DNA of 64,000 nt from Cellulomonas xiejunii (GCF_024508315.1 NZ_CP101987.1:4030001-4094000), one strand, 5' to 3'. Shown: positions 43,775-52,684, counted from the first letter of the stretch. Program-made: numbers and translations. The notes: generated by a model not told the origin, from the letters alone.

Positions 43775-44544
43775 GGGGCGGTCACCTCGATCCCGAGGTA
43801 CGCCGCGGTGACGGCGGGGTCCCGGCGGACGTCGTCGGGCAGGCCGTCGGCGATGACCCGCCCGAAGTCGAGCACGACGACCCGGTCGCACAGCCCCATG
43901 ACGAAGTCGACGTGGTGCTCGACGAGCAGGACCGCGCACCCGGTCGCGGCTACGCGCCGCACGACGGCGTCGAGCTCGGCGATGTCGGCGGCGCCGAGCC
44001 CGCCCGCGGGCTCGTCGAGCAGCAGGAGCCGGGGATCGGCGACGAGCGCGCGCGCGAGGGCGACCTTCTTCTGCTCGGGGTAGGGCAGCGCACCGACGGG
44101 CAGCGCGGCGCGGTCGGCGATCCCGAGGTCGTCGAGCGCCCGGAGCGCGCGGGCTGCGGGGTCGGGTGCGCCGGGGCCGGGGGCGGCGGGGTCAGGGGTG
44201 CCCAGGGCGCCCACCTCGACGTTCTCGCGGACGCTCAGCCCCGGGAACAGGCCGAGGCCCTGGAGCGTGCGGGCGACACCCGCCCGGGCCAGCCCCGAGG
44301 GCGTGCGGGGTGCGGGGCGGCCCGCGACGGTGATCGTCCCGGCAGCGATGCGGACGAGCCCGCTGACGGCGTTGAACACGGTGGTCTTGCCCGCGCCGTT
44401 CGGCCCGATCAGGCCCACGACCTGGCCGTCGGCGACGTCGAGGTCGACGTCGGTGAGGGCCGCGAGACCGCCGAAGCGCACGGTCAGTCCGCGGATCTGC
44501 AGTCGCATCGCACCCGCGCGGGCGGGCGCTTCCCGTGGTGGCAT
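43771..44544 (-). CDS. ABC transporter ATP-binding protein (LivG type)
   Basis: A 257-residue ATPase: Walker A GPNGAGKTTVF, Walker B LLLLDEPAGGLG, H-loop VEHHVDFVMGLCDRVVVLDF as in LivG. The signature region is PYPEQKKVALARAL, so the canonical LSGG is replaced by PYPE; LivG proteins often carry LPYG/LSYG here. First gene of the operon. ATG 44544 has GGAG upstream; ATG 44508 is an alternative. Operator 3 lies 40 bases upstream. Confidence 0.88.
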   Translation of the reverse strand: MPPREAPARAGAMRLQIRGLTVRFGGLAALTDVDLDVADGQVVGLIGPNGAGKTTVFNAVSGLVRIAAGTITVAGRPAPRTPSGLARAGVARTLQGLGLFPGLSVRENVEVGALGTPDPAAPGPGAPDPAARALRALDDLGIADRAALPVGALPYPEQKKVALARALVADPRLLLLDEPAGGLGAADIAELDAVVRRVAATGCAVLLVEHHVDFVMGLCDRVVVLDFGRVIADGLPDDVRRDPAVTAAYLGIEVTAP

Positions 44545-44583
44545 CGGCACTCCGTCGTGTCGGCGTGCTGCGACAGTACAGGA

Positions 44584-44603
44584 GAAACCGACTGGACGGT
44601 ATG
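44584..44603. promoter_or_regulatory. TetR-type operator 3 (ABC importer operon)
   Basis: GAAACCG-ACTGGA-CGGTATG. The right arm is identical to operators 1, 2 and 4 and the left arm is identical to operator 4. It lies 40 bases upstream of the first importer gene on the minus strand. Confidence 0.65.
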
Positions 44604-44646
44604 TATCAGACCAGACGCATTCCAGGACGCCCGCCCGGTACCGCCC

Positions 44647-45378
44647 TCACGCGTGCGGGACGCCCGCGATCATGCCGCCGTCGACCACGAGCTCGATGCC
44701 CGTCACGTAGGCGGACTCGTCCCCCGCGAGGAACAGCACGGCGCCCACGACGTCGTCCGGCACCGCGTGCCGCCCGAGCGGGATCCGCTGGAGTGTCGCG
44801 TCGAGCCGCTCCGTCATCGGCGTCAGCACGAAGCCGGGGTGCACCGAGTTGACCCGGATCCCGTCGGCACCGAGCTCGACCGCGAGGGACTTGGTGAGCC
44901 CGCGCACCCCGAACTTCGACGCGACGTACCCGTGCAGACCCGCGTCGCCGCGCATCCCCTCGACCGAGGAGATGTTGATGATCGACCCCTTCCGGGCCGC
45001 CTTCATGACGGGCACGACCGCGCGCACCCCGAGGTAGGTGCCCGTGAGGTTGACCGCGATCACGGCGTCCCACTTCTCCCGGTCGTACCGCTCGATCCGG
45101 CCGGTGTTCGCGATCCCGGCGTTGTTGACCAGCACGTCCACCCCGCCGAGTCCGACCGCGGCCTCCACCGCGACCGCCCAGCTGCTCTCCGACGTCACGT
45201 CGAGGTGCACGAACCGCGCGCGCTCCCCGAGCTCGTCCGCGAGCGCGGTCCCCTCCTCGTCGAGCAGGTCACCGATGACCACGCTCGCGCCGCAGCCGTG
45301 CAGCGCCCGCACGTACGCGGCACCGAGGCCGCGGGCCCCGCCGGAGACGAGGGCCACACGTCCGTCGAGCTGCGTCAT
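44647..45378 (-). CDS. SDR-family oxidoreductase
   Basis: A 243-residue classical SDR with GGARGLG cofactor motif, NNAGIAN, catalytic Ser in NISSVEG and YVASK. Resembles 3-hydroxyacyl-CoA/3-alpha-hydroxysteroid-type dehydrogenases. ATG 45378. It lies 71 bases downstream of the quinone-oxidoreductase-like gene, same strand, probably the last gene of the operon that starts at 47852. Confidence 0.87.
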   Translation of the reverse strand: MTQLDGRVALVSGGARGLGAAYVRALHGCGASVVIGDLLDEEGTALADELGERARFVHLDVTSESSWAVAVEAAVGLGGVDVLVNNAGIANTGRIERYDREKWDAVIAVNLTGTYLGVRAVVPVMKAARKGSIINISSVEGMRGDAGLHGYVASKFGVRGLTKSLAVELGADGIRVNSVHPGFVLTPMTERLDATLQRIPLGRHAVPDDVVGAVLFLAGDESAYVTGIELVVDGGMIAGVPHA

Positions 45379-45449
45379 CGTCGTCTCCCCGTGCGGTCGG
45401 TGGTGGTGGACGCCCGGCACCCACCCGGTCCGTGCGCGGTCCGGTCGCG

Positions 45450-46430
45450 TCAGTCCTGAACGCGGACGACGAGGCGGCCCGTCGTGCTCCCGGCGGCGAG
45501 CCGGGCGACCGCGGCGGCCGCGTCCGTGAACGGGACCACGTCGCTGACCTGCGGGACGACGGCGCCGGTGTCCGCGAGCCGGGTCAGCTCGGCGTGGGCC
45601 GCGGTGACGAGCTCCGGGCGGACGCGCGCGTAGAGCCCCCAGTGCAGACCGTGCACGGTGTAGTTCTTCACCAGCAGGTGCGCCGCACGGATGTCCTGGA
45701 TGGTCCCGCCTGCGAACCCGACCACGACGATCCGCCCCTCGAAGGCGACGCACTTCGTCGACGCGGCGAACGCGTCCCCGCCGACGGGGTCGTACACGAC
45801 GTCGGCCCCGGCACCGCCGGTCTCGGCACGCACCGCGTCCGCGACGTCCTGCACGGACCGGTCGATGACGACGTGCGCCCCGGCGCGGCGTGCGGCGTCG
45901 GCCTTGGCGGCGTTCCCGACGACCCCGATGACGCGGGCACCGGCCGCGGCGCCGAGCTGGACCGCCGCGGTGCCGACCCCGCCTGCCGCGGCGTGCACGA
46001 GCAGGGTCTCGCCGCGCTGGAGCGCCGCACGCCGGTGCAGCCCGAACCACCCGGTCTGGTAGGCGATCGTGAAGGCGGACGCCTGGGCGTCGTCGAGCGC
46101 GTCCGGCGCCGCGAAGACCTCGTGGGCGTCGAGCACCGCGAGCTCGGCGAGCACCCCGATGTGGGAGCCGACGACGCGCTGCCCGACGTCCACGTGCGTG
46201 ACGCCGGCGCCTACCGCGAGGACCTCTCCGCAGAGCTCGATGCCTGGCACGAACGGCAGCGGCGGGCGCACCTGGTACTCCCCGCGCGCGAGCAGCACGT
46301 CCGGGAAGTTCACGGCGACCGCCCGCACCCGCACGAGCACCTGCCCGTCGCCCGCGACGGGGTCGGGGAGGTCGACGAGCCGCAGGACGTCCGCGGGCTC
46401 ACCGTGGGCTGTGACGTGCCAGGCGCGCAC
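45450..46430 (-). CDS. NADPH:quinone oxidoreductase-like MDR protein
   Basis: A 326-residue zinc-free MDR reductase with AVNFPDVLLARGEYQ, PFVPGIELCGEV and cofactor motif HAAAGGVGTAAVQLGAAAGA. These reduce quinones or 2-enoyl-CoA/enoyl esters with NADPH. GTG 46430 starts five bases after the TetR stop, so it is cotranscribed with the regulator. Confidence 0.87.
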   Translation of the reverse strand: MRAWHVTAHGEPADVLRLVDLPDPVAGDGQVLVRVRAVAVNFPDVLLARGEYQVRPPLPFVPGIELCGEVLAVGAGVTHVDVGQRVVGSHIGVLAELAVLDAHEVFAAPDALDDAQASAFTIAYQTGWFGLHRRAALQRGETLLVHAAAGGVGTAAVQLGAAAGARVIGVVGNAAKADAARRAGAHVVIDRSVQDVADAVRAETGGAGADVVYDPVGGDAFAASTKCVAFEGRIVVVGFAGGTIQDIRAAHLLVKNYTVHGLHWGLYARVRPELVTAAHAELTRLADTGAVVPQVSDVVPFTDAAAAVARLAAGSTTGRLVVRVQD

Positions 46431-46435
46431 GGCGG

Positions 46436-47077
46436 TCAGCCCTCGACCGCGGAGGTGGCGTGCGGCCGGACCGCAGGGGCTGACCCGGCCGGGCCGGCCG
46501 ACGCGGCCGAGATCGAGACGAGGAACAGGTCGGTGAGCTGGTTCGCGAGCACGGTCTTGTCCTCCGGGCCTTCGGGGCTGTACCAGTGGGAGAGGTAGTG
46601 CACGTCCGAGAAGAAGTGCGCGACGAGCACCGCGACGGGGACGTCGGTGCGGTACAGGCCTTCGGCCTGACCGGCCTCGATGAGGCCGGCGAACGTGTCG
46701 TGGTACGCGCGGCGACGGCGGGTCACCTCCTGCTGGCGCGGCGCCGAGAGCATGTGCGCGCTGCGGAAGAACACGGTGCCCTCGAGCAGGTGGTCGACGG
46801 ACGTCTCGATGACGTCGACGCACACCGCGCGCAGGGTCTCGGCGGTCGGCTCGCCGCGCTCGACGATCGCGTTGAGGTGCTCGGTCTGGAGCGACAGCAG
46901 ACGCTCGTAGATGCCGAACAGCAGGTCGTCCTTGGACTGGAAGTAGTGGTACAGCGCGCCCTTGGTCACGCCTGCCGCCTCGACCACCTGCTGCACGGAG
47001 GTGTTCGCGTACCCCCGGGACGCGAAGAGCTCGACCGCCGCCCGTGTCACATCGTCCACCACGCTCGTCTGCTTCAT
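46436..47077 (-). CDS. TetR-family regulator of the acyl-CoA locus
   Basis: A 213-residue TetR regulator with a canonical N-terminal HTH (ASRGYANTSVQQVVEAAGVT then KGALYHYFQSKDDLL). The C-terminal TetR_C domain (SAHMLSAPRQQEVTRRRRAY) is of the type that binds acyl-CoA in fatty-acid regulators of actinobacteria. ATG 47077. It lies inside an operon preceded by operator 4, and three further copies of that palindrome precede the other operons; it is the best candidate for the protein that binds them. Confidence 0.87.
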   Translation of the reverse strand: MKQTSVVDDVTRAAVELFASRGYANTSVQQVVEAAGVTKGALYHYFQSKDDLLFGIYERLLSLQTEHLNAIVERGEPTAETLRAVCVDVIETSVDHLLEGTVFFRSAHMLSAPRQQEVTRRRRAYHDTFAGLIEAGQAEGLYRTDVPVAVLVAHFFSDVHYLSHWYSPEGPEDKTVLANQLTDLFLVSISAASAGPAGSAPAVRPHATSAVEG

Positions 47078-47087
47078 CCGCACATCC

Positions 47088-47852
47088 TCACCCCATCGGC
47101 GCCACGGAGGCGCCACCGTCGATCACGAGCGTCTGACCAGTCACCCAGCCGGCGTCGTCGGACAGCAGGAACGCCGCGGGGCCGGCGACGTCGACGGGCT
47201 CGCCGATCCGGCGCAGCGGATAGCGCGCGGCGACCTCCTGCTCGCGACCCTCGTAGAGGGCGGCGCCGAGCCTGGTCCGCACGACCGCGGGAGCGACGGC
47301 GTTGACCCGGATCCGCGGGGCGAGCTCGACGGCGAGCTGCGCGGTGAGGTTCATGAGCCCGGCCTTGGAGACGCCGTAGAACGCGATGCCGGGGCTGGCC
47401 GCGAGCCCGGCGGCCGACGCGGTGTTGAGCACCGACGCCCCCTCGCGCGTCCCGAGCCCTGCGGCGACCGCGTCACGCGTCCACTCGAGGGCCGCGACGA
47501 CGTTGACGGCGAGGATCTTGTGCACCGCCGCGAGCTCGATCTCCAGCGCCGGGCCGTAGACCGGGTTGATGCCGGCGTTGTTCACGAGGTGGTCGAGGCG
47601 CCCGAACCGCTCGACCGTCGCGGCGATCGCGGCGGTGCGGTGCTCGGGGTCGTCGACCTTCCCGGCGAGGCCCAGCACCCGCTCGGCTCCGCGGTCGGCC
47701 GACAGGGCGGCGACGGCAGCGTCGAGCGCGTCCTGCTTGCGGCCCGTGAGGACCACGGACGCGCCCTCGGCGAGGAGCCGCTCGGCGATCGCGAACCCGA
47801 TGCCGCGGCTCGCGCCGGTGACCAGGGCGACCCTGCCCTCGAACCGCTGCAT
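47088..47852 (-). CDS. SDR-family oxidoreductase
   Basis: A 254-residue SDR with TGASRGIGFAIAERLL, NNAGINP, catalytic Ser in NTASAAG and YGVSK. Likely a 3-oxoacyl/3-hydroxyacyl reductase-dehydrogenase. ATG 47852 with GAGGGG seven bases upstream. First gene of the SDR-TetR-MDR-SDR operon, with operator 4 about 30 bases upstream. Confidence 0.87.
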   Translation of the reverse strand: MQRFEGRVALVTGASRGIGFAIAERLLAEGASVVLTGRKQDALDAAVAALSADRGAERVLGLAGKVDDPEHRTAAIAATVERFGRLDHLVNNAGINPVYGPALEIELAAVHKILAVNVVAALEWTRDAVAAGLGTREGASVLNTASAAGLAASPGIAFYGVSKAGLMNLTAQLAVELAPRIRVNAVAPAVVRTRLGAALYEGREQEVAARYPLRRIGEPVDVAGPAAFLLSDDAGWVTGQTLVIDGGASVAPMG

Positions 47853-47880
47853 CGCCACGCCCCTCGATACTACCCTGATA

Positions 47881-47900
47881 GAAACCGACCGTCCGGTATG
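47881..47900. promoter_or_regulatory. TetR-type operator 4 (SDR-TetR operon)
   Basis: GAAACCG-ACCGTC-CGGTATG, upstream of the operon that contains the regulator gene itself, which suggests autoregulation. Confidence 0.68.
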
Positions 47901-48013
47901 TTGTCCTGACAGTACACGACGCCGGCACAGGTCGATCGTCATCGCGATGGTGGTCGCAGGACGACGCCGCTGCGCAGTCTCCAGCAGACGCGGAGCAGGT
48001 TGCCGATCCGCCC

Positions 48014-48397
48014 CTACGGCAAGCGGACGTCGAGGACGTCGTCGAGACCCGTGAAGTCGTCGATGTTCCTCGTCACGAGCGCGGCGCCATGTGCGTGGGC
48101 GGTCGCCGCGATCAGCAGGTCGAACGCTCGGGCGCGCGGCTGTCGCCCGGCCGCCACCGTCTTCGTCGCGAGCAGGGCGTAGGAAGACGCGACCGCGTCG
48201 TCGATCGGGAGGGCTGCCAGCGCGCTCTCGGCGCTCGACAGCACCCGCATCCGCGCCGACCTGCTCTCGGCGGTGCGCGCGATCAGGACGCCGAAGCGCA
48301 GCTCGGCCAGCGTCGCCATGCTGATCGCGGCTTCATCGCCGGTGCCGGTCGGCACCAGACCGTCGATCAGGACGTTCGTGTCGAGGACCAGCCTCAC
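48014..48397 (-). CDS. PIN-domain toxin (VapC-like)
   Basis: A 127-residue PIN-domain protein with the conserved acidic residues in LVLDTNVLIDG, ATLAELRFGVL, RAFDLLIAATAHAHGA and LVTRNIDDF. VapC-type toxins are Mg-dependent RNases, usually cutting tRNA or rRNA. GTG 48397 overlaps the antitoxin stop (GTGA), the classic antitoxin-toxin layout. Confidence 0.9.
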   Translation of the reverse strand: MRLVLDTNVLIDGLVPTGTGDEAAISMATLAELRFGVLIARTAESRSARMRVLSSAESALAALPIDDAVASSYALLATKTVAAGRQPRARAFDLLIAATAHAHGAALVTRNIDDFTGLDDVLDVRLP

Positions 48398-48657
48398 CGG
48401 TCGGAGCCTCGCTCGAACGGGTCGGTCGCGGCACCGTCGACCAGCGCCATGTCCTGCTCCCAGTCCGGGTCGTCCACGCCGCGGAACAGTGCCGCCAGGT
48501 CCGCGACCGGGCGCCACGTAGGACGGGCCTCGGAGTGCGGCACCAGGTCGGCGACGGGCCGCCCGTGAACCGTCACGACGACTCGCTCGCCCGCCTCGAC
48601 GAGGCGCAGGACACCGGACGCGTCCTGCCTGAGCTCGCGCACCCCGACGGTCGTCAT
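48394..48657 (-). CDS. Antitoxin of the Phd/YefM type
   Basis: An 87-residue antitoxin. The N-terminal DNA-binding Phd/YefM fold is MTTVGVRELRQDASGVLRLV then VVTVHGRPVADLVP. The acidic C-terminal tail (VDDPDWEQDMALVDGAATDP) should wrap the toxin. ATG 48657, with a palindrome immediately upstream for autorepression. Confidence 0.88.
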   Translation of the reverse strand: MTTVGVRELRQDASGVLRLVEAGERVVVTVHGRPVADLVPHSEARPTWRPVADLAALFRGVDDPDWEQDMALVDGAATDPFERGSDR

Positions 48658-48666
48658 CTCCGAAGG

Positions 48667-48683
48667 GTAGCACCGTGTGCTAC
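48667..48683. promoter_or_regulatory. Toxin-antitoxin operator
   Basis: Perfect palindrome GTAGCA-CCGTG-TGCTAC ten bases upstream of the antitoxin start, the expected place for autorepression by Phd/YefM-type complexes. Confidence 0.6.
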
Positions 48684-48938
48684 TTCGACGAGGGGCCGGC
48701 GCGGCCGTCGGATCCCACCGATCTCGACGATCTGGTGTCCTCGTCGCCCGGCCGCTCTCGCCTCCCCCGTCGGGATCGATGCCCGACGGCGCTCCACTCA
48801 CACCGTGAACCGCGCCGATCGCAGGACGCCCTCCGGTCGCGAGCCTCATGACCCTGGGCCATGATCCGGTTGCTCCCGAAATCACCGGAAGCGTCCGCCC
48901 TCCGGCAGCCTCGCCGGACCCCTCCCCCTGGAGTGTTC

Positions 48939-49142
48939 ATGCTCGCGCTCGTCGCTGCCGCGGTCTTCGCCCTCGCCCTGCTCCTCGACCTCATCGAGGC
49001 GAACGTCGGGGACGCTTTCGACTCCACGACGCTGATGTTCGTCGGCCTGTTCTTCCTCGCGCTCCACCTGGGCGGAATCGGTGGCCCGTCGCCGGCGAAC
49101 GGCGGCTGGCGCGGGCGCGGGGGCAGCAACCGGCGGCGGTGA
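48939..49142 (+). CDS. Small two-helix membrane protein
   Basis: A 67-residue protein with two hydrophobic segments (MLALVAAAVFALALLLDLIE and TTLMFVGLFFLALHLGGIG) and a Gly/Arg-rich tail. ATG 48939 is preceded by CTGGAG at good spacing; an upstream start at 48861 would add a polar stretch. Small proteins of this form are common in Cellulomonadaceae relatives; function unknown. Confidence 0.55.
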   Translation: MLALVAAAVFALALLLDLIEANVGDAFDSTTLMFVGLFFLALHLGGIGGPSPANGGWRGRGGSNRRR

Positions 49143-49371
49143 AGGACTCGTCCCGCCCGCTCCCGTCATGACGCCGGGATGCACACCGGGAGGTCACGAC
49201 GCGCTCCGCGTACTCGTGGCCTCCTGGTGTCCCGGCTGCTGTCCGGCACGAGCCACGCGGGCGCCAGCGTCGGCACGGCCTCGGTCGGCGACGGGCGGAC
49301 GCGGGTCCGAGCCCTCGCTGGGCGTGGGCGCTGGTCGCCCGCGCCGTCCCGAGGCGTCCTACCGTGGCCGC

Positions 49372-50476
49372 ATGACCACCGTGCACCGCCTCAGCCGCGT
49401 CGACGCGCGCCGGGTCGCCGTGCGCGCCCAGCTGCTGGCCCTGCCGCGGCCCGACGGCGTGATGGAGGTGGTGCGCCACCTCGGCGTGCTGCAGCCCGAC
49501 CCGACCAGCGCCGTGGCGCCCAGGCGCGGACCTGGTGCTGTGGAGCCGTCTGGGCAGCGCGTACGAACCGGCGGAGCTGCGTGACCTCGTGGACCAGCAG
49601 CGGCTGGTCGAGCTGCGCGGGTTCCTGCGGCCGGCCGACGACGTCGCCCTGTTCCGTGCCGAGATGGACGCGTGGCCCGGCGACGACGCGCCGGGCTCGC
49701 CCGACGGGGTGCGCGCGTGGTTGCGCGCCAACGACCGCTGCCGCCAGGACGTGCTGGAGCTGCTGCGTGCTGACGGGCCGCTGCCGGCCAGCCGCATCCC
49801 CGACACGTGCGTGCGGCCGTGGCGCTCGACCGGCTGGAACGACCGGCGCAACGTGCAGATGCTGCTGGGCCTGCTGGCGCAGCGCGGCGAGGTCGCGATC
49901 GCAGGCTCGGAGAAGCGCGAGAAGCTGTGGGCCCTGGCCTCGCGGGTCTACCCCGACGTCGAGGCGCTGCCCCTCGCCGAGACGCGCGCGACGCGGGACG
50001 AGCGCCGCCTGCGGGCGCTGGGCATCGCTCGGGCGAGCGCGACCGCGCGCCCCGACGAGCCCGACCACGTGGGGCTGGCGGGCGAGCCGGCGGTCGTCGA
50101 GGGCGTGCGGGGCGAGTGGCGCGTCGACCCCGCGACGCTCGACCAGCCGTTCGTGGGGCGCGCCGCGCTGCTGTCACCGCTGGACCGCCTGGTGCTCGAC
50201 CGCAAGCGCATGACCGAGATCTTCGAGTTCCACTACCAGCTCGAGATGTACAAGCCGGCAACGCAGCGCCGGTGGGGGTACCGGGCGCTGCCTGTGCTCC
50301 ACGGAGACAGGCTGGTGGGCAAGCTCGACGCGACGGCCGACGTGCGTGCCGGCGTGCTGCGGGTCACCGCGCTGCACCGGGACGTGCCGTTCACGGCAGC
50401 CATGACCGCAGATGTCGAGCGGGAGATCGCGGACCTCGCGGCCTGGCTGGAGCTGGAGCTTGTCGGCGCGGGATGA
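49372..50476 (+). pseudogene. YcaQ-like winged-helix DNA glycosylase, frameshifted
   Basis: ATG 49372 begins a HTH_42/YcaQ-like protein (RVAVRAQLLALPRPDGVMEV then LGVLQPDPTSAVAP). At 49521-49526 the frame breaks. The homologous sequence continues in the next frame (GADLVLWSRLGSAYEPAELR through LDRLVLDRKRMTEIFEFHYQ to 50476). Deleting one G from AGGCGCGGAC restores a ~367-residue protein of normal length. The family removes interstrand crosslink or alkyl adducts. Either a recent mutation or a sequencing error. Confidence 0.75.
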
Positions 50477-50541
50477 CCGGCGGTCGCTCGCCGGCGCCGT
50501 CCTCAGGTGGGCGCTCAGGTGACGCGCCGTGCGGACGGCCG

Positions 50542-50946
50542 TCAGCGGGACCGGCGCGTGACGAGGGCGACCAGCTCCCGGCTGCAGCCCAGCGCCTCCG
50601 CGATCGCGGAGTAGCTCCACCGCGCGGGGTCCTCGGCGCGGAGCTGGAGGATCAGGCGGTCGCGCTCCAGGCGGTACCGCGCGGCCACCTCGTCGGCCTC
50701 CGCAGCCTTGCGATGGAGCTCGCGTGCGCGAGCGGCACGAGGATCGGAGGCGCCCCGACGGGACGCCCGCAGAGGCGTGTCCGAAGGTGCGGGCGCCGAC
50801 TGTGCGCGCGCCGACCGCGCACCGGCGGACCGTGCGGGCGTCGATCCTGCAGACGCCGGCCGTGCGCGCGCCGACCGTGGGGCGGCCCCGTGCTCGGGGC
50901 CGCCCCCGGCCGATGCGTCGGACCCGTGCGGGGCCCTAGAGGCCAC
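50542..50946 (-). CDS. Small helix-turn-helix protein downstream of rsr
   Basis: A 134-residue protein. A low-complexity Ala/Ser/Arg/Pro region (1-70) precedes a C-terminal helical segment (RELHRKAAEADEVAARYRLE then WSYSAIAEALGCSRELVALV) with a clear HTH (YSAIAEALGCSRELVALVTR). GTG 50946 overlaps the rsr stop by 11 bases, so it is cotranscribed and probably coupled. It may be a regulator or RNA/DNA-binding accessory of the Ro particle; this is inference from position. Confidence 0.5.
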   Translation of the reverse strand: MASRAPHGSDASAGGGPEHGAAPRSARARPASAGSTPARSAGARSARAQSAPAPSDTPLRASRRGASDPRAARARELHRKAAEADEVAARYRLERDRLILQLRAEDPARWSYSAIAEALGCSRELVALVTRRSR

Positions 50947-52534
50947 GCGCGAACTCCGTGATGAGCGAGGGCACCGCGCCGTCGAAGCCGACGACGTCGA
51001 GCATCCCCGCGTCCGACGGGTCGGCGATCGAGAAGCCCGTCGCCGTCATGCCGACGACCACGAGCCGCGCGTCGATCCCCGACCGCCGCCGGTACTCGGC
51101 GAGCGCCTGGTGCGGGTGCACCCTGCCCGCCCAGGTCTCGTTGTCCGTGTAGACCACGAACGTGTCGACCTCGGCGCCCTGCTCGGTCGCCCACACCATC
51201 GGCAGCGAGCAGTCCGTCCCGGCCATCGGCATCGCGTCGACCACGCCCAGGGCGTCGTCGAGCCGCTGCCGCGGCGAGATCGCGAGCGGCCGCAGCGCGC
51301 TGTTGTGCCAGCCGCTGCCGCCCGACCGCGTGGTGAACCCGACGGCGGACGCCGCCGGCTCCGTCGCGAGCTGCACCAGGGCCAGCGCGGCGGACGCCTC
51401 GCGAGCCGTGATCGGCATGCCCGAGATCGGCGCCGCCATCGACCCCGAGACGTCGACCGCGAGCAGCGTGCGCTTCCCGGACGGCTCGACGGCCCCGAAT
51501 GCCGCGTAGAACGCGGCATCGAGGGCGTCGGTCACCTTCCGGCTCGGCGTCCACTCGCCGGCGCCGCGGGCCGACCGCCCGGAGGCGTACGTCCGCTGCG
51601 CCACGAGCACGTTGACCGGGTGGACGCGTGCCGACCGCAGCCGGCCGGGGTCGACCAGCTGCGCGACGACCTCGTCGGTCCGGCCCCCGAGGTCCGGGAG
51701 CATGCCGAGCCGCGTGAGCCGAGGCAGCTGCCGCATCAGCGCCGTCTGCGGCACGCCGACGTCGAGCAGCGCGTCCCAGACCGCCACCTCGCCCAGCGCC
51801 GCGTCGGGGAGCATCTCCCACGACAGTCGGTGACGCCGGACGAGGTCGACCCACACCGTGGTCTCCGTCGCGGCCTGCGCCGCCACGAAGCCCTCGACGA
51901 GCGTCGGCGTCGCGTCACCGACCGAGCCGCGGACGATCCAGTCGAACGTCGCCCGCAGCTCCGGCGAGGCCGTCGTCGGGTGCGCCAGGCGCAGCAGGTC
52001 GCGGTGCGACCAGCCCTCACGTTGGCGGTACTTGACCGCCTGGTACGCGAGGGCGTCGGCGTCCTTGGACGTGTACCAGCCGCCGACGGCGCGCCGCAGG
52101 CCCCGGCCCCACCCGCGGAACTGCTCGACGTAGCCCGCGAACAGGAACAGGTGCGTCCCCGTCCGGGCCACGGCCGGCAGCGCCGCGAGCGCGAGCTGTG
52201 CCGACTCCGGCACCGACGCGGCGTACGCCAGGGCGAACAGCGCGGGGTTCTGGCGCGGGGCGGCGCCACGGACGGACACGTCGACGATGGTGCTGACCAG
52301 CGTCTCGGGGTCCTCGCGGGCCATCCGCCCGACGACCTCGGCGTTCTCCCGCGCCAGCTCGCGCGGCGCGGCGTAGTAGGTGCCGCCGTCCACGCCGAGG
52401 GTCAGGAAGCGCCGCAGCCGGGCGACGTCGTCGAGCACGAACGCGTAGCCACCGGCGGCGTTTAGCTCCTGGCGGGTGTCGGCGCGCTCGCGCTGCGGCG
52501 TGCGCCGCAGTCCGAGCGTGCGCAGGACGTCCAT
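50936..52534 (-). CDS. rsr: Ro60/Rsr ortholog (TROVE plus vWA domains)
   Basis: A 532-residue Ro60 homologue. The TROVE domain (about 20-350) contains YAFVLDDVARLRRFLTLGVD, GGTYYAAPRELARENAEVV and DALAYQAVKYRQREGWSHRD. The vWA domain (355-532) has an intact MIDAS: DVSGS at 361-365, Thr440 in AGTD and Asp464 in YTDN. Ro proteins form a ring that binds Y RNAs on its outside and misfolded RNA 3' ends in its pore; in bacteria they work with PNPase or RNase II in RNA decay. ATG 52534 with AGAGGA upstream. Three Y-RNA-like genes precede it. Confidence 0.92.
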   Translation of the reverse strand: MDVLRTLGLRRTPQRERADTRQELNAAGGYAFVLDDVARLRRFLTLGVDGGTYYAAPRELARENAEVVGRMAREDPETLVSTIVDVSVRGAAPRQNPALFALAYAASVPESAQLALAALPAVARTGTHLFLFAGYVEQFRGWGRGLRRAVGGWYTSKDADALAYQAVKYRQREGWSHRDLLRLAHPTTASPELRATFDWIVRGSVGDATPTLVEGFVAAQAATETTVWVDLVRRHRLSWEMLPDAALGEVAVWDALLDVGVPQTALMRQLPRLTRLGMLPDLGGRTDEVVAQLVDPGRLRSARVHPVNVLVAQRTYASGRSARGAGEWTPSRKVTDALDAAFYAAFGAVEPSGKRTLLAVDVSGSMAAPISGMPITAREASAALALVQLATEPAASAVGFTTRSGGSGWHNSALRPLAISPRQRLDDALGVVDAMPMAGTDCSLPMVWATEQGAEVDTFVVYTDNETWAGRVHPHQALAEYRRRSGIDARLVVVGMTATGFSIADPSDAGMLDVVGFDGAVPSLITEFARGL

Positions 52535-52555
52535 CGGTCGTTCCTCTCGGTCGGT

Positions 52556-52679
52556 CGTCGGGGCGGTGGCGGGCGTGGTGCGCGCACCGGGTGGCCCCGG
52601 CGAACCGGGCTGCCCTCTCCCGAGGGCTCCCAGAGAGGTGAGGAGAACCGATCCGCTCCGGCCCACCACCGCTCCGACG
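52556..52679 (-). ncRNA. Y-RNA-like RNA 3, adjacent to rsr
   Basis: Ends pair in an 18-bp stem with one mismatch and one G-U (52661-52679 with 52556-52574). Behind the stem it has the same box GGGCCGGAG-N4-TCGGTT (52664-52646) and 3' box CCACGCCC as the other two RNAs. The central module has hairpins CCTCTC/GAGAGG and CCCGG-TTCG-CCGGG but no T-loop motif. It ends 21 bases before the rsr start codon, so it may be part of the rsr leader. Confidence 0.65.
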
Positions 52680-52684
52680 TGGGT

